A stretch of DNA of 64,000 bases from assembly GCA_934526015.1 (NCBI GenBank), contig CAKSZY010000009.1, positions 28,651-92,650 on the forward strand. The letters are read 5' to 3'. This DNA is from an uncultured Dokdonella sp. Lineage in GTDB: Bacteria; Pseudomonadota; Gammaproteobacteria; Xanthomonadales; Rhodanobacteraceae. How positions within the stretch are numbered: position 1 is the first letter of the stretch; each line of letters opens with the position of its first letter. The position numbers were made by a program, and so were the translations under genes. This document shows positions 1-10,757 of this stretch, piece by piece. Below the pieces are notes generated by a model. The model ran no database searches, had not been told where the DNA came from, and saw nothing but the letters and a program-made list of their open reading frames with translations.

Positions 1-2
1 CC

Positions 3-422
3 AACCGCCTGTCCGGACAGCAAAGCGTCCTCGAACTCCACCCGATCGTCGCCAGCACCGGCCACGCGCGCCTGCATGGCATCGACCCCGCGCCGGCGCT
101 GACCAATGCCGCCCTGTTTGCCCGCGACCGCATGCTCTGCATGTATTGCGGAAACCACTTCCCGCGCGGCGAGCTCACCCGCGACCATGTCGTGCCGATA
201 TCGAGAGGTGGCCGCGACAGCTGGCAGAACGTCGTCACCGCCTGCCTGCACTGCAACGTCCGCAAGGGTTGCCGCACGCCGCAGCAGGCGCACATGCCGC
301 TGCTCGCCGTGCCGTATCGGCCGAGCTGGGTCGAACACCTGATCCTGTCGAACCGCAACATCCTTGCCGATCAGATGGAGTTCCTCGTCAACCATCTGCC
401 GAGGGACCGGCGGCCGAACTGA
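3..422 (+). CDS. HNH endonuclease family protein (5' end outside window)
   Basis: The reading frame is open from the first bases of the window, so the true start lies upstream; an internal ATG at 132 would cut away part of the fold. The visible 139 codons contain an HNH nuclease core: a first zinc-knuckle pair CMYC, then the LTRDHVVP segment with the catalytic His, the asparagine-bearing SWQNVVTAC segment and a second pair CLHC followed by NVRKG. This ββα-metal arrangement is typical of small free-standing HNH proteins found on bacterial chromosomes, whose biological role is mostly unknown. The C-terminal 40 residues ([10 protein letters not shown] onward) form a helical tail common in this group. 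It ends 110 bp before dxs on the same strand. The family call is firm; substrate and role are not known. Confidence 0.85.
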   Translation, partial: NRLSGQQSVLELHPIVASTGHARLHGIDPAPALTNAALFARDRMLCMYCGNHFPRGELTRDHVVPISRGGRDSWQNVVTACLHCNVRKGCRTPQQAHMPLLAVPYRPSWVEHLILSNRNILADQMEFLVNHLPRDRRPN

Positions 423-532
423 GGGGCTTGCCCGCGCAACGCCACCGTCGCGCCCGGTCCGGTCAGGCCGGCTTCCTTGCTCCGCCAGCTCCGAAGGCCG
501 AAAATGACGGTCTGTTGACGGCTGTGCCCCTG

Positions 533-2425
533 ATGATCGACCCCATCCGCTATCCGCGCCTCGCGCGCATCGAGACACCGGCCGACCTGCGCCGCTTCCC
601 CGAAACCGAACTCGGCGAGGTCGCCGGCGAGGTGCGCGAGTACCTGATCGAGTCGGTCGCCTCGTCGGGCGGTCATTTCGGCGCCGGTCTCGGCGTGGTC
701 GAACTGACCGTCGCCCTGCACTACCTGTACGACACGCCGGACGACCGCATCGTCTGGGATGTCGGCCACCAGTGCTACCCGCACAAGATCCTCACCGGAC
801 GCCGCGACCGCATCACCACGATCAAGAAGAAGGACGGCCTCGCGCCGTTCCCGCGCCGCGACGAAAGCGCGTACGACACCTTCGGCGTCGGCCATTCCTC
901 GACCTCGATCGGCGCCGCGCTCGGCATGGCGATCGCGGCGAAGCGCAATGCCGATCCGCGCCGCATCGTCGCCGTGATCGGCGACGGCGCGATGACCGCC
1001 GGCATGGCCTTCGAGGCGCTCAACCATGGCGGCGACCTCGCCCCGAACATGCTGGTGATCCTCAACGACAACCAGATGTCGATCAGCGAGAACGTCGGCG
1101 CGCTGACCAAGATCCTCGCCCGCCTGATGGCCAGCCGCACGCTCAACCGCCTGCGCGAGGGCAGCAAGCGCATGATGCGCCGCGACGGCCACGCCTGGCG
1201 CTTCCTCAAGCGCTGGGAGGAACATGCCAAGGGCATGTTCATGCCGAGCACGCTGTTCGAGGAATTCGGCTTCCACTACACCGGTCCGGTCGACGGCCAC
1301 GACATCCCGCAGCTGCTGCACGCCCTGAAGACCCTGCGCGAACTCGACGGCCCGCAGTTCCTGCACGTGATCACCACCAAGGGCAAGGGCTACGCGCCGG
1401 CGGAACGCGCGCAGATCGACTACCACGCGGTCGGCCCGTTCGATCCGGTCAAGGGCCTGACCCGCAAGGCACCCGGCAAGGCCACCTACACCGACATCTT
1501 CGGCGACTGGCTGTGCGACATGGCGGCGGCCGATCCACGCCTGCTCGGCATCACCCCGGCGATGCGCGAAGGCTCCGGTCTGGTGCGCTTCTCGAAGGAA
1601 TACCCCGAGCGCTACTTCGACGTCGGCATCGCCGAGCAGCATGCAGTGACGCTCGCCGCCGGCATGGCCTGCGAAGGTGCCAAGCCGGTCGTGGCGATCT
1701 ACTCGACCTTCCTGCAGCGCGCCTACGACCAGCTCATCCACGACGTCGCCCTGCAGAATCTCGACGTGCTGTTCGCCATCGACCGCGGCGGCCTCGTCGG
1801 CCCGGACGGCGCGACCCATTCCGGCAGTTTCGACCTCTCGTACCTGCGCTGCATCCCGAACATGGTCGTCATGGCGCCGGCCGACGAGGCCGAGTGCCGG
1901 CGCATGCTGAGCACCGGCTTCCACCACCAGGGCCCGGCCGCGGTGCGCTACCCGCGCGGCAGCGGCACCGGTGCCGCGCCTGGCAGCAACCTCGACACGC
2001 TGCCGATCGGCGAGGCCGAACTGCGCCGGCGTGGCGAGGCGATCGCCGTGCTCGCCTTCGGCGCGATGGTCGCCCCGGCCGAAAAGGCTGCCGCGGCACT
2101 CGGCGCGACCGTCGTCAACATGCGCTTCATCAAGCCGCTCGATGCCAGGCTGGTGCTCGAACTCGCGCGCACGCACGCGGCGATCGTCACCGTCGAGGAC
2201 AACGCCATCATGGGCGGTGCCGGCGCAGGCGTCGGCGAACTGCTGGCCGCGCACGGCATCGTCCTGCCGCTGCTCCATCTCGGCCTCGCCGACAGCTACC
2301 TCGAACACGCCAGCCGCGAGGAACTCCTCGCCGAATCCGGCCTCGACGCCGCCGGCATCGAAGCCTCGATCCGCGCGCGCTTCGCCGCCTTGATCCCGCC
2401 GACGGTCATGCGCAGCACCGGCTGA
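533..2425 (+). CDS. dxs: 1-deoxy-D-xylulose-5-phosphate synthase
   Basis: Catalyses the thiamine-diphosphate-dependent condensation of pyruvate and glyceraldehyde 3-phosphate to DXP, the first step of the MEP isoprenoid pathway, which also feeds thiamine and pyridoxal synthesis; cytosolic. The 630-residue product has the family length. Visible marks are the N-terminal [21 protein letters not shown] segment, [11 protein letters not shown] near residue 77, the ThDP/Mg motif from GDGAMTAG (about residue 150) to the NDN near 180, and [10 protein letters not shown] near 365 with the transketolase catalytic Glu. A transketolase C-terminal domain follows. The frame is open upstream to 146, but the DXS family begins at about this point, so the ATG at 533 ([10 protein letters not shown]) is chosen. 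It stands alone and converges on prmC 34 bp downstream. Confidence 0.96.
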   Translation: MIDPIRYPRLARIETPADLRRFPETELGEVAGEVREYLIESVASSGGHFGAGLGVVELTVALHYLYDTPDDRIVWDVGHQCYPHKILTGRRDRITTIKKKDGLAPFPRRDESAYDTFGVGHSSTSIGAALGMAIAAKRNADPRRIVAVIGDGAMTAGMAFEALNHGGDLAPNMLVILNDNQMSISENVGALTKILARLMASRTLNRLREGSKRMMRRDGHAWRFLKRWEEHAKGMFMPSTLFEEFGFHYTGPVDGHDIPQLLHALKTLRELDGPQFLHVITTKGKGYAPAERAQIDYHAVGPFDPVKGLTRKAPGKATYTDIFGDWLCDMAAADPRLLGITPAMREGSGLVRFSKEYPERYFDVGIAEQHAVTLAAGMACEGAKPVVAIYSTFLQRAYDQLIHDVALQNLDVLFAIDRGGLVGPDGATHSGSFDLSYLRCIPNMVVMAPADEAECRRMLSTGFHHQGPAAVRYPRGSGTGAAPGSNLDTLPIGEAELRRRGEAIAVLAFGAMVAPAEKAAAALGATVVNMRFIKPLDARLVLELARTHAAIVTVEDNAIMGGAGAGVGELLAAHGIVLPLLHLGLADSYLEHASREELLAESGLDAAGIEASIRARFAALIPPTVMRSTG

Positions 2426-2453
2426 CCCGGAAGTCGACTCCGACCCGGGTTTT
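2425..2453 (+). terminator. Possible weak terminator of dxs
   Basis: ACCCGG (2425-2430) can pair with CCGGGT (2445-2450) around a 14-nt loop and is followed by a short T run (2450-2453), between the convergent dxs and prmC genes. The stem is only 6 bp, so this is a weak candidate. Confidence 0.3.
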
Positions 2454-2459
2454 CATGGA

Positions 2460-3287
2460 TCACGTGCGGGCGCAGGTCACGCGCTCGCGTTGCTCGAGGT
2501 CGCGCGCGGTGGCGATGTCGAGGTAGTCGTGGTCGGCCAACAGGCCACGCACGGCAGCGCCTTGGTCGTGACCGTGTTCGACGAGCAGCCAGCCGCCCGC
2601 TTCGAGGTGGTCGCGCGCCTGCGCGGCGATGGCGCGGATCGCGTCGAGGCCGTCGTTGCACGAGGCGAGTGCCGATGCCGGTTCGAAGCGCAGGTCGCCT
2701 TCGCCGAGATGCGGATCCCCCGCGGCGATGTAGGGCGGATTGGAAACGATCACGTCGAAGCGCTGCGCGCCGAGTGCCGCGCACCAGTCGCCTTGCGCGA
2801 AGGTGACCTGGTCGAGGCCGAGGCGCCGCGCATTCGCCCGGGCGACGGCGAGCGCGCCAGCGCTCGCGTCGGTGGCGACGATGCGTGCCTGCGGCCGCTC
2901 GCTGGCGATGGCCAGGGCGATCGCGCCGGAGCCGGTGCCGAGATCGGCAACGGCGCACACAACGTCGGCGGGAATGCGTTCGAGGGCGAGTTCGACGAGG
3001 CGCTCGGTTTCGGCACGTGGAATCAGCACGTCGGCGGTGACTTCGAGATCGAGCGTCCAGAAGCCACGCGTGCCGGTCAGGTAGGCGACCGGTTCGCCGC
3101 GGCGACGGGCGGCGACGAGTCGCTCGAAGCGTGCCTGTGCATCCGCATCGACCTCGTCGTCCGCATGCGCGAACAGCCACGCGCGCGTGCGTCCGAGCGC
3201 GTGCCCGAGCAGCAACTCGACCTCGTGGCGTGTGTCGCTGCCACTGCCTGCCGTGGCCGAAGCGAGCAGTTCGCGAACCCTGGCCAT
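2460..3287 (-). CDS. prmC: Peptide chain release factor N5-glutamine methyltransferase
   Basis: Methylates the Gln of the GGQ motif in release factors 1 and 2 using S-adenosylmethionine; cytosolic. The 275-residue protein has the PrmC layout: an N-terminal helical domain ([11 protein letters not shown] to about residue 75), then the Rossmann methyltransferase domain with [23 protein letters not shown] motif [12 protein letters not shown] (about 112-122), and the N-methyltransferase signature NPPYIA (about 180) that holds the substrate glutamine. The start ATG at 3287 gives the normal family N-terminus. It begins 5 bp after the stop of the large membrane protein upstream, so the two may be co-transcribed, although prmC more often sits with prfA or hemK-type neighbours. 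Confidence 0.95.
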   Translation of the reverse strand: MARVRELLASATAGSGSDTRHEVELLLGHALGRTRAWLFAHADDEVDADAQARFERLVAARRRGEPVAYLTGTRGFWTLDLEVTADVLIPRAETERLVELALERIPADVVCAVADLGTGSGAIALAIASERPQARIVATDASAGALAVARANARRLGLDQVTFAQGDWCAALGAQRFDVIVSNPPYIAAGDPHLGEGDLRFEPASALASCNDGLDAIRAIAAQARDHLEAGGWLLVEHGHDQGAAVRGLLADHDYLDIATARDLEQRERVTCART

Positions 3288-3292
3288 CCGCC

Positions 3293-6200
3293 TCAGGCCT
3301 GCGGCGGCGGTGGCGGCGGAAGATCGATTGCGGCGGCGGGCTTCGGCGCGCGCCAGGAACGCCAGTAGCCGCCCTCCATCCACGCACGGAATGCGGTGCG
3401 CAGCCAGCCGACCACAGCCCAGGCGAGCCACAGCGCCCACACCAGCATGACCAGGTTGTAGACCCACAACGGCAGCGAGACGACCGCCGCCACCGGCAAC
3501 ACGCCGCGGCTGCGGTCGGCGAACCAGTGCAGCGCGCGCGCATGCGAACCATGGCCACTGACGACCATGTCGGGTTCGCCGAGGAGACCGTTGTGGATGC
3601 TTGCGAACAGGCACAGCAAAGCGACCCCGGTCAGCGCGACGAGGCCGAGCTGGGCGAGGTTGAACGCCCAGTTCTGCAGCGACGGCACCCGCCGGCGCCA
3701 TTCCAGCGCAAACAGCCAGGCAACGACGAAAGCCAAGGCGATCCACGAGAACGTCGAGAAACCGAGACCCAGCAGCAGCCAGTGATGGAAGCGCAACGGC
3801 GAATGCCGCCAGCGCGACAGCAGCCAGGCCAGCACGACCATCACCGCCAGCTCGCCCCAGAACAGGATGGCCGGACCGACCGCGGGCCCCGACGCCGCCA
3901 GCAGCCAGCGGTCGTGCGGCAGGTTCGCGTGCAGGTCGATGTTGGCGGCCGGCAGGCCGAGGTCGACGACCGGCGTGCTCGCGCGCCACGACATCGCCGC
4001 ATTGTCGCGGAAGCGGATACCGACAACCTGCAGGCCCGGACGCACCGGCAGGCTCAGCTTGCCGTCCTTGAGACGCACCGGCGTGGTCTTGCCATCGATG
4101 TCGACCCCCATGACCTCGACGTCCGCCGGCAGGGCGATCACCTGTTCGCCACCCTGGCTCGCGCGCAGGTCGAAGCGCAGTTCGTGGGTGCTGGCACGCT
4201 GGCCGAAACGGCTGCTCAGGCCGACCTTGTCGAGTGCGCGCGTGGCGCCCTCCACGGCCGACGGCTTGCCGATGGTGACGCGCAGGGTCTCGCCCGGCAG
4301 CGGATGGAACTCGAAGCGGCGATAGTCGTTGCCGGCATCGATGGAACCCGATTCCGGCACGCCCTCGAACTCGACGTGCCAGGTCGGACTGACCAGAAAG
4401 CGCCAGACCTCGACATGTTCGCTCAGTGCCGGCGCGGTCATGCTCAGCGCGGTGGTCGGGTCGAGGGCGGAAGACCACTGCGCCGAGCCGGCCCGGCTCG
4501 GGATTGCCATCGTGAGCCGGCCTTCGCGCACGCGCAGGCCAGGAGTGCCGACCCGCTCGCCGGCGAGGATCGGCAGGTCGATGGTGAAACCGCCTTCGCG
4601 CGGGGCGAGTCGTTCCACCGTGGTTTCGATGCGCCAGTCGAGATCGAGATCGATCTCGCGCACGACGCGCACGAACGGCGGGAACTGCTGGGCCGCGGCG
4701 AGCGGACGTGCATCGGCCCCCTCGCGCAGCCGCACGAGGGTCAGGGTTTCGGCAAGCAGGCGCTGCTCGGCGATGCCGCTGGCCTGCCAGCCTTCGCCGG
4801 CGAAGGCGAGCCGCCGCGGCGGCAGGCTGAAGGCGAGATCGATCTTGTCGGCGCTGGCGGCGAACACGAGTTCGACCCGGTGCACGCCGGGAGGCACGGC
4901 GAGCCACGGCGCCTGGCCGATCCGCACGAGGGCGTCGCTGGCAACGCCATCGACCGACACCGCGCGCAGCACCGCCGCCGCATCGTCGTGCGGCAACGGC
5001 ACGGCGACGCGCTCGAGCGCATGCACGTCGAGGGCAACGCGCACCTCGTCGCCGCGTGCGCGGACTTCGGCCGCGGCGATCGACGCGCAATTCGGCACGC
5101 ATTCCGGCGCTTCCACAAGGCGCTGGCGCAGTTGCTCGAGAAGGCCGTCCGCAGGCAGCGCCTGGGCCATCGTCGGCGCCACCGGTGCGAAGGCCAGCAC
5201 GAGCACCGCCAGCGCGGCCGGGGCGGCGGCCGATCGCTCGATGCGGGCGCGCGCGACGACGGTCTGCTGCACGATCCGCCACAGCAACCAGCCGAGCAGG
5301 CCGACCAGCAGGATGCGCAGGCTGCGCACCAGCCACGGCCGCGCGATGACGAGATCGACCTGCTGGGCCGGCAGCACCGGGCCGCTCCAGCTCAGCGTGT
5401 AGACGCTGCCGATGCGCCAGCCCGGCTCGCCGGCACCGGTCTGCATGACCGTGCTCTGGCTGAACTTGCGGATCTGGTCGACGTTGCGCTGGCGCTCGAC
5501 GTTGGCGATGCGCGAGCCGGTGACGACGACCCGATCAAGGCTTTCCGCGGTACGCCCGCCAGCGGCCGGCGCAGGCAGCGCCTTGGCGGCGCTTGCGGCC
5601 TCTTCCTCACGCAGGATGGCGACCGGTTCCGCCGGCGGCGGTGGAGGCTGCAGGGCGACGTTCGCCTCGAACATCCTGGCGACGCTGCCGGCGCGCATGC
5701 CGATTTCGAGTTGCGGATACAGGGCCTGGCGCACCTGCTGCGCGGCAAACGGCAGGGCGATGAAGACGAGTACGACGACCGCGCCGATGCGCAGCCAATG
5801 GCCGGCGCGGGCGAGGCGGCCGGCCGGCAACGCGCGGGCGACGAGGGCGAGAGCGCAGACGACGAGCAGGCTCCAGCGCGGCGCCGACGGTTCCTGCCAG
5901 GCCAGCACGAGATAGAGCGCAGTCACCAGCGCACCGATCCAGCCGAACAGGCGCAGCGCCAGCAGGCTGATGATGGCGGCGAGGAAGACGTCGAGCAGGG
6001 TCCAGCCCGACAGCCAGCTGCCGTTCGCACGGTCGCTGCCGGGCGCGGCGATCAGGCGATGGCCGTAGGGAAGATGCAGGGTCGTGGTGACCTGGTCGAA
6101 CACCTGCTGCCAGCCGGCCACCGGCAGGCTGCCGCCGGCTTCGGCGATGCGCACGCCGGCCCGCAGGTCGACCTCGGGCGTGCGCCATTCGATGCCGCTG

Positions 6201-7435
6201 GAGCCCTCATCGCCGCCGCGCGTGACCAGCAGCGATTCGGCCTCGCCGTCGACGCCGCTCTCGGCACGCTGCAGCGCGTACGGCGGCACCACGTCGAAGC
6301 GCCAGCCGGTCTGCATCTGTCCGCTGATGCGATCACGGGCGAACCCGCCCGCGCCGGAAAAATCGAGCCAGACCTCGCGCTGCAACACCAGCCGGTTGGC
6401 GTCGTCGCCGGCGTTGCCGCGCGAGCGCTCCTCGATGACGAGGCGGTCGCCGTTCTCGAGGGCGAAGGCCGGCAAGGCCTGCCATCCGCCCGGCACATCG
6501 GCCTGCTGCGGATCCACCTGCAGCGCACCGCCGATGCCGCTAGTGCGCAGGTTCGGCTGCGCGGCGTAACTCCAGATTTCCTGCGGCGGCCAGTTCGCCT
6601 CCGGCAGGCGCGCAACCAGGGTCGACATCGGCGCGGTCGCGCGTGCGCGCAGCACGAGCGTGTCGCTGCCGGGCTGCACCTGCACGAGCAGCATGCCGCG
6701 CTCGTCGAGGCGCGCCGGCCAGCCGCCGCTGTCGAGCGAAAGCGGAACGAATCCTTCGGGCAGGGCCGGCCCGAACGCTTCCTCGCGCGCCTGGCCGGCG
6801 GCGTTGATGCGGATCTCGGTGGTCAGTTCGCCGGGGATGCTGTCGCTGTAGCGACGGAACACGCGCAGGTCGACGCTGTCGGCCTCGACCGGACCGCCGG
6901 CGACGCGACCGAGGGTCAGCGCATGGCCGTCGCGCTGCACCGGCACCACCGCCTTGCCGTCGACGCCGAGGGCGACGCTGGCGATCAGGGGCGGAACCCG
7001 CAGCGACTGTGGCCGCCGCTCCCAGTCGAGGCGCGCGCGCAGTTCGTGGGTGCCGGCGGCGAGATGGACCATCGGCCCGCCGCGATCGACCACTGCGACC
7101 GCGCGCCCGTTGGCGAGCACCTGCTGCGGCCAATAGCGGGCATCTCCCGGCAACGGCACCCAGCCCTCCACCTCGAGCCGCCAGCGCTGGACGACGGTGG
7201 CGCCGCGCGCATCGGCGTCGAGCTGCAGGATGCCGGGCCAGATGCAGGCGAAATCGTCGCGTCCGCGCGCCTGGCGACCGGCGATCAGCGGACAGGCGCG
7301 GAATTCCTGGTCCTTCAGCACCCATGCGCGCCACGGTTCGAGCGGCGCCGGCACCGCCGCGTCGGCGGCATGCGCCGGGATCGGCGCAACGGTGATGCAG
7401 GAAAGCAGGATCGCGATCAGCAGCCATGCACGCAT
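3293..7435 (-). CDS. Very large exported/membrane protein with two-fold internal repeat
   Basis: I do not recognise a named family. The 1380-residue product starts with a signal peptide ([23 protein letters not shown]). A TTG codon 15 bp upstream keeps the frame open, but the ATG at 7435 has a GAGGGA Shine-Dalgarno and places the signal at the N-terminus. Residues ~25-475 look beta-rich and periplasmic, followed by a membrane bundle (~480-570), a proline-rich linker with PPPPP (~595), and a TonB-receptor-like VVVTGSRI motif (~636). After another membrane segment a second signal-like stretch ([16 protein letters not shown]) opens a second beta-rich domain and a second membrane bundle near the C-terminus, which ends PPPPPP. 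The halves align loosely ([11 protein letters not shown] with [23 protein letters not shown] with [16 protein letters not shown]), suggesting fusion or duplication. An envelope role is likely; the function is unknown. Confidence 0.8.
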   Translation of the reverse strand: MRAWLLIAILLSCITVAPIPAHAADAAVPAPLEPWRAWVLKDQEFRACPLIAGRQARGRDDFACIWPGILQLDADARGATVVQRWRLEVEGWVPLPGDARYWPQQVLANGRAVAVVDRGGPMVHLAAGTHELRARLDWERRPQSLRVPPLIASVALGVDGKAVVPVQRDGHALTLGRVAGGPVEADSVDLRVFRRYSDSIPGELTTEIRINAAGQAREEAFGPALPEGFVPLSLDSGGWPARLDERGMLLVQVQPGSDTLVLRARATAPMSTLVARLPEANWPPQEIWSYAAQPNLRTSGIGGALQVDPQQADVPGGWQALPAFALENGDRLVIEERSRGNAGDDANRLVLQREVWLDFSGAGGFARDRISGQMQTGWRFDVVPPYALQRAESGVDGEAESLLVTRGGDEGSSGIEWRTPEVDLRAGVRIAEAGGSLPVAGWQQVFDQVTTTLHLPYGHRLIAAPGSDRANGSWLSGWTLLDVFLAAIISLLALRLFGWIGALVTALYLVLAWQEPSAPRWSLLVVCALALVARALPAGRLARAGHWLRIGAVVVLVFIALPFAAQQVRQALYPQLEIGMRAGSVARMFEANVALQPPPPPAEPVAILREEEAASAAKALPAPAAGGRTAESLDRVVVTGSRIANVERQRNVDQIRKFSQSTVMQTGAGEPGWRIGSVYTLSWSGPVLPAQQVDLVIARPWLVRSLRILLVGLLGWLLWRIVQQTVVARARIERSAAAPAALAVLVLAFAPVAPTMAQALPADGLLEQLRQRLVEAPECVPNCASIAAAEVRARGDEVRVALDVHALERVAVPLPHDDAAAVLRAVSVDGVASDALVRIGQAPWLAVPPGVHRVELVFAASADKIDLAFSLPPRRLAFAGEGWQASGIAEQRLLAETLTLVRLREGADARPLAAAQQFPPFVRVVREIDLDLDWRIETTVERLAPREGGFTIDLPILAGERVGTPGLRVREGRLTMAIPSRAGSAQWSSALDPTTALSMTAPALSEHVEVWRFLVSPTWHVEFEGVPESGSIDAGNDYRRFEFHPLPGETLRVTIGKPSAVEGATRALDKVGLSSRFGQRASTHELRFDLRASQGGEQVIALPADVEVMGVDIDGKTTPVRLKDGKLSLPVRPGLQVVGIRFRDNAAMSWRASTPVVDLGLPAANIDLHANLPHDRWLLAASGPAVGPAILFWGELAVMVVLAWLLSRWRHSPLRFHHWLLLGLGFSTFSWIALAFVVAWLFALEWRRRVPSLQNWAFNLAQLGLVALTGVALLCLFASIHNGLLGEPDMVVSGHGSHARALHWFADRSRGVLPVAAVVSLPLWVYNLVMLVWALWLAWAVVGWLRTAFRAWMEGGYWRSWRAPKPAAAIDLPPPPPPQA

Positions 7436-7499
7436 GAGGTTCCCTCGCAAAGGTCGGCAGGTGGCGATGCAACGCAGCGACGGTGTCGCCGGGGTTCGC

Positions 7500-8051
7500 T
7501 CAGGCGGCGAGCAGACGCCAGCCCTGCTCGATGCAGGCCAGCACGAAACCGGCCAGGAAGAACAGGTAGCTGTAGCGCAGGTAGCGGTACTTGTGATGGC
7601 GAAGATAGGTGCCGAGCGAGTAGATGTCGGCGACCCAGGTCGAATACGGCACGCCGCCCGGCATCAGCACGCGGTTCATCTCGGCGAGGTAGCGCTCGCG
7701 CGGGAGCTCGGCGAAATGGCCGAAGAACAGCAGGTTGAAATGCGGCGGCAGCTCCTCTTCCTTGAGCCGGATCGGCCGGTATTTCGGCAGCACGGCGAGG
7801 ATCGCCAGCAACAGGGCGACGAGGGTGAAGCCGGCGAGGATCAACACCCCGGTGCGCAGTTCCGGATCGTTGATGCGCCCGAGCGAGAGGGTGAGGACGA
7901 TCGAGGACACCGTGATGATGATGTTGGCCTTGGTGTCCGCCATCGCCGACAGCTGCACGTGATGCTGCTGGGCCGTGCGCAACACGTTGTCGGCCGTGTT
8001 GCGCTCGGGGATGTCCGCGTAGCTCAGCGGGGCCTTCGCCGGGTCGACCAT
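7500..8051 (-). CDS. Pycsar-effector-like membrane protein (DUF5706 / PycTM type)
   Basis: 183 residues. The signature QLSAMADTKANIIITVSSIVLTLSL (residues ~33-57) matches the start of the PycTM/DUF5706 domain. That domain forms the membrane part of effectors in the Pycsar anti-phage system, where a cyclic pyrimidine nucleotide triggers membrane damage. Two membrane segments near residues 44-60 and 68-87 are followed by a soluble stretch (YRPIRLKEEELPPHFNLLFFGHF) and a third C-terminal membrane helix (YSYLFFLAGFVLACI). No pyrimidine cyclase gene lies beside it, so it is an orphan copy. Such stand-alone copies occur in Gram-negative genomes and need not act in phage defence. It lies 64 bp upstream of the large membrane protein on the same strand. 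The family assignment from the motif is good; the function is open. Confidence 0.8.
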   Translation of the reverse strand: MVDPAKAPLSYADIPERNTADNVLRTAQQHHVQLSAMADTKANIIITVSSIVLTLSLGRINDPELRTGVLILAGFTLVALLLAILAVLPKYRPIRLKEEELPPHFNLLFFGHFAELPRERYLAEMNRVLMPGGVPYSTWVADIYSLGTYLRHHKYRYLRYSYLFFLAGFVLACIEQGWRLLAA

Positions 8052-8153
8052 GCCTGGGTTCCGTCAAGATGATCGGCGCATCTTACTGCGACGCACGCGC
8101 CGGCGGCGCGCAACCGCGGCAGGCCGGGGCGATCCGGCCGCCGCGGCGCTTGC

Positions 8154-10271
8154 TCAGTCCTTCCGCGTCGTCGCCGCTTGCTCGGCCGCGGCCGGCTTGC
8201 CATCCAGCCAGCGTGCCAGCCAGTCGCCGACCTCCTTGTAGAAGAAGCGGCTGTTCTCGCCGTTGAGCACCCAGTGGTTCTCGTCGGGGAACACGATGAA
8301 GCGGCTCTCGACCTTCTGCCGCTGCAGCGCCGACCAGTATTCGAGGCCGTTGTTGAGCGGCACGCGATAGTCCTTCTCGCCGAACGTCACCAGCACCGGC
8401 GTGCGGAAGTGCGCGGCCAGACGGATCGGGTTCTGTTCGCGCCAGACCGCGGCCTGCTCCCACACCGGGCCGCCGGCACCGACCTCGCGACCGTAGATCG
8501 AATCGCTGGTACCCCACTGGGTCTCCAGGTTGACCAGGCCGGCATGGCTGATCAGGCAGCGGTAGCGCGTCGTCGTGCCCTGCAGCCAGTTGGCGAGGTG
8601 GCCGCCGTAACTGGCGCCGCCGGCGCACTGGCGATCGGCGTCGATGAACGAATAGCGGCGGATCGCCTCGTCGGCGGCGAGGTTGATGTCGTCGGCCGGG
8701 CCCTTCAGCGGATCGCCCTGGATCGCCTGGGCAAAGGCCTCGCCGAAGCCGGTCGAACCGACGTAGTTGGTCAGCAGCAAGACGTAGCCCTGCGCACCGA
8801 GCAGGTGGTAGTTCCAGCGCAGCACGAACTGGTCGCGCCATTGCGAATGCGGTCCGCCATGCATCAGCACGAGCAGCGGATACTTCTTCGCCGGATCGAA
8901 TGCCGGCGGCCTGACCAGCATGCTGTGGATGCGCTGTCCGCGTGCATTGTCGACGTGGAAGTGCTCGACCGGCGCAAGATCGAGCGCGGCGGCGCGTGCC
9001 GCGGCGAACGAAGTCAAGCGCCGGTGCGCGCCGCCGCGCGCGTCGAGGCGGACGATTTCCGGCGGCTCGGTCGCGCTTTCGTAGCTGGCCACGAGCACCG
9101 GCTCGCGCGTGCCGCCGACCGACAGCCCCGACCACACGCCCCGCTCCGGCGCGCCGACCCGTTTCGCCACGCCGCCGTTCGCCGGAGCCTCGTAGAGCTT
9201 CTCCTGACCAGCGTCCTCGGCGGTGATGAAGACCTTGCGCCCGTCGGGAGAAATATCGAAACCGCCGACGTCGCGGCCGTCGGGCAGTTCGATGCGCCCG
9301 CGTTCGCGCATCGACGGCCAGTCGAAGACGACGATGCGGGCGGCGTTGTAGACCTTGTCGGTGAGCGGATCGATGGTTGCCAGCAGGGTCCTGCCGTCGC
9401 GGCTGAAGCGCGGATTGCCGAAGCCGTCGGCGGCATCGGCCGATTCCCTGCCGGTCAGCCGGCGCGGCTCGCCGCCCTCGGCGGACACCACGAACAGGTC
9501 GGAATGGGTGAACGACCAGGCGGCGCGATCACGGTTGCGGCTGGCCACGAACACGACCGACTTGCCGTCGGGCGTCCAGGTCGAGCCCCGCTCGGCCAGC
9601 GAATATCCGGGCAGCTTGACCAGCGCGCTGCCGGCGAGCAGGTCGCGGGCGGCGCCGGCGCCGATCGTCTGCACGAACAGGCGCGCCTGCTTGCCGTCGA
9701 GCCACTTGTCCCAGAAGCGGATCGGAAAGCCGGTGTAGACACGGGCCTTGTACTTCCTTTCCTCTTCCTCCTTGGCGAGGCGCTCGTTGTCGGCGTCGGT
9801 GACGCTGTCGGGATGGACGCGGCTGCTGAACAACAGGCGCGTGCCGTCCGGCGAGAACACCGGCGATGCCGCCCCGGTCGACAGTCCGGTCATGCGTTGC
9901 GCCTCGCCACCGGCGGCCAGGTCGAGCACGTAGATCTGCGCCTGCTTGTCGTCCGCACGCTTGGCGGCGAAGGCGAGGCGGCGGCTGTCCGCGCTCCACG
10001 CCGCCCCGCTCTCGCCGGCCTTGTCGCCGGTGATGCGCCGGGCCGGCGCACTGCCGTCGGTCGGCACCAGCCAGAGGTCGCTGATCGACTCGTCCTTCTT
10101 GTACGAGGGTTCGGTGAGGCCGAACACCGCCAGGCGCCCATCGGGGCTGATCTGCGGCGTGCCGACTCGCGGCATCTGCCAGAGATCCTCGTGGGTGATC
10201 GTGCGGCGTTCGGCGGCGGCCAGTGGCCAGGCGATGGCGAGCGTGAGGGGAACCAGCAACCAGTGCTTCAT
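8154..10271 (-). CDS. Exported S9 family prolyl oligopeptidase-type peptidase
   Basis: 705-residue serine peptidase of the dipeptidyl/acylaminoacyl peptidase group. A signal peptide (MKHWLLVPLTLAIAWPLAAA) predicts export to the periplasm. Residues ~30-430 form the WD40-like beta-propeller (repeated ISPDGR, SADSRR, FSPDGT, TPDGK, FSRDGR, ISPDGR). The alpha/beta-hydrolase domain follows with the oxyanion strand LLVLMHGGPHSQW. The nucleophile is Ser554 in GGASYGG, the acid is Asp634 in FGEKDYRVP, and the base is His666 in PDENHW. The frame runs 59 codons further upstream into repeat DNA, but the ATG at 10271 gives the signal peptide. It likely trims oligopeptides taken up from outside. It is monocistronic, with a 518-bp repeat-rich gap upstream. 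Confidence 0.93.
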   Translation of the reverse strand: MKHWLLVPLTLAIAWPLAAAERRTITHEDLWQMPRVGTPQISPDGRLAVFGLTEPSYKKDESISDLWLVPTDGSAPARRITGDKAGESGAAWSADSRRLAFAAKRADDKQAQIYVLDLAAGGEAQRMTGLSTGAASPVFSPDGTRLLFSSRVHPDSVTDADNERLAKEEEERKYKARVYTGFPIRFWDKWLDGKQARLFVQTIGAGAARDLLAGSALVKLPGYSLAERGSTWTPDGKSVVFVASRNRDRAAWSFTHSDLFVVSAEGGEPRRLTGRESADAADGFGNPRFSRDGRTLLATIDPLTDKVYNAARIVVFDWPSMRERGRIELPDGRDVGGFDISPDGRKVFITAEDAGQEKLYEAPANGGVAKRVGAPERGVWSGLSVGGTREPVLVASYESATEPPEIVRLDARGGAHRRLTSFAAARAAALDLAPVEHFHVDNARGQRIHSMLVRPPAFDPAKKYPLLVLMHGGPHSQWRDQFVLRWNYHLLGAQGYVLLLTNYVGSTGFGEAFAQAIQGDPLKGPADDINLAADEAIRRYSFIDADRQCAGGASYGGHLANWLQGTTTRYRCLISHAGLVNLETQWGTSDSIYGREVGAGGPVWEQAAVWREQNPIRLAAHFRTPVLVTFGEKDYRVPLNNGLEYWSALQRQKVESRFIVFPDENHWVLNGENSRFFYKEVGDWLARWLDGKPAAAEQAATTRKD

Positions 10272-10440
10272 CGGAAGGAAACTCCGCGGATGACCGACCC
10301 GAGGTGATACGCGAGGGCGCCGCCGGCGGCAAGTGTCGATCGACTGCGGCAGCCGCCGCGGATGAGTGGCGGGAGTCGGAGTTCCGACGTCGGCACGCAT
10401 GCGGAAGAGCCGCGCCGCATTGCGTGGATGGCCGAAAGCG

Positions 10441-10471
10441 CCCCTCATCCGCGGCTGCCGCGGATGAGGGG
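10441..10471. repeat. 14-bp perfect inverted repeat, REP-like hairpin
   Basis: CCCCTCATCCGCGG (10441-10454) and its exact complement CCGCGGATGAGGGG (10458-10471) are separated by the 3 bases CTG; the flanking GCG/CGC extends the pairing to 17 bp. The right arm is the start of the 140-bp tandem unit and recurs near 63.6-64 kb, so this is a dispersed palindrome rather than a simple terminator. No T run follows on either strand. Confidence 0.85.
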
Positions 10472-10757
10472 CGCCGTTCCTTCCATCCGAGCGGTGCGAA
10501 GGACAGCCCGCGCGCTCTCCAGCATGAAGACCCGCATTCCCGCGATGACGCCAGTTGTCCCTTCGCCCCGCGCAGCGGGGAGAAGGTGCGGCGGCAGCCG
10601 CGGATGAGGGGCGCCGTTCCTTCCATCCGAGCGGTGCGAAGGACAGCCCGCGCGCTTTCAGGCGTGAAGACCTGCATTCCCGCGATGACGCCAGCTGTCC
10701 CTTCGCCCCGCGCAGCGGGGAGAAGGTGCGGCGGCAGCCGCGGATGAGGGGCGCCTT
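10461..10757. repeat. 140-bp tandem duplication plus partial third unit
   Basis: Units at 10461-10600 and 10601-10740 are nearly identical; a third unit begins at 10741 and diverges after about 17 bp. Each unit starts CGGATGAGGGGCGCC and ends with an imperfect hairpin, CTTCGCCCCGC / GCGGGGAGAAGG, then GTGCGGCGGCAGC. The hairpin-plus-tail module also occurs, in both orientations, in the last 420 bp of the window, which identifies a dispersed repeat family in this genome. Confidence 0.9.

Noticed and set aside
371-2308. 645-codon open frame opposite dxs
   Set aside because: Shadow of dxs on the other strand. Its translation is Arg/Ala/Asp-rich with no family features, while the plus strand shows every DXS motif.
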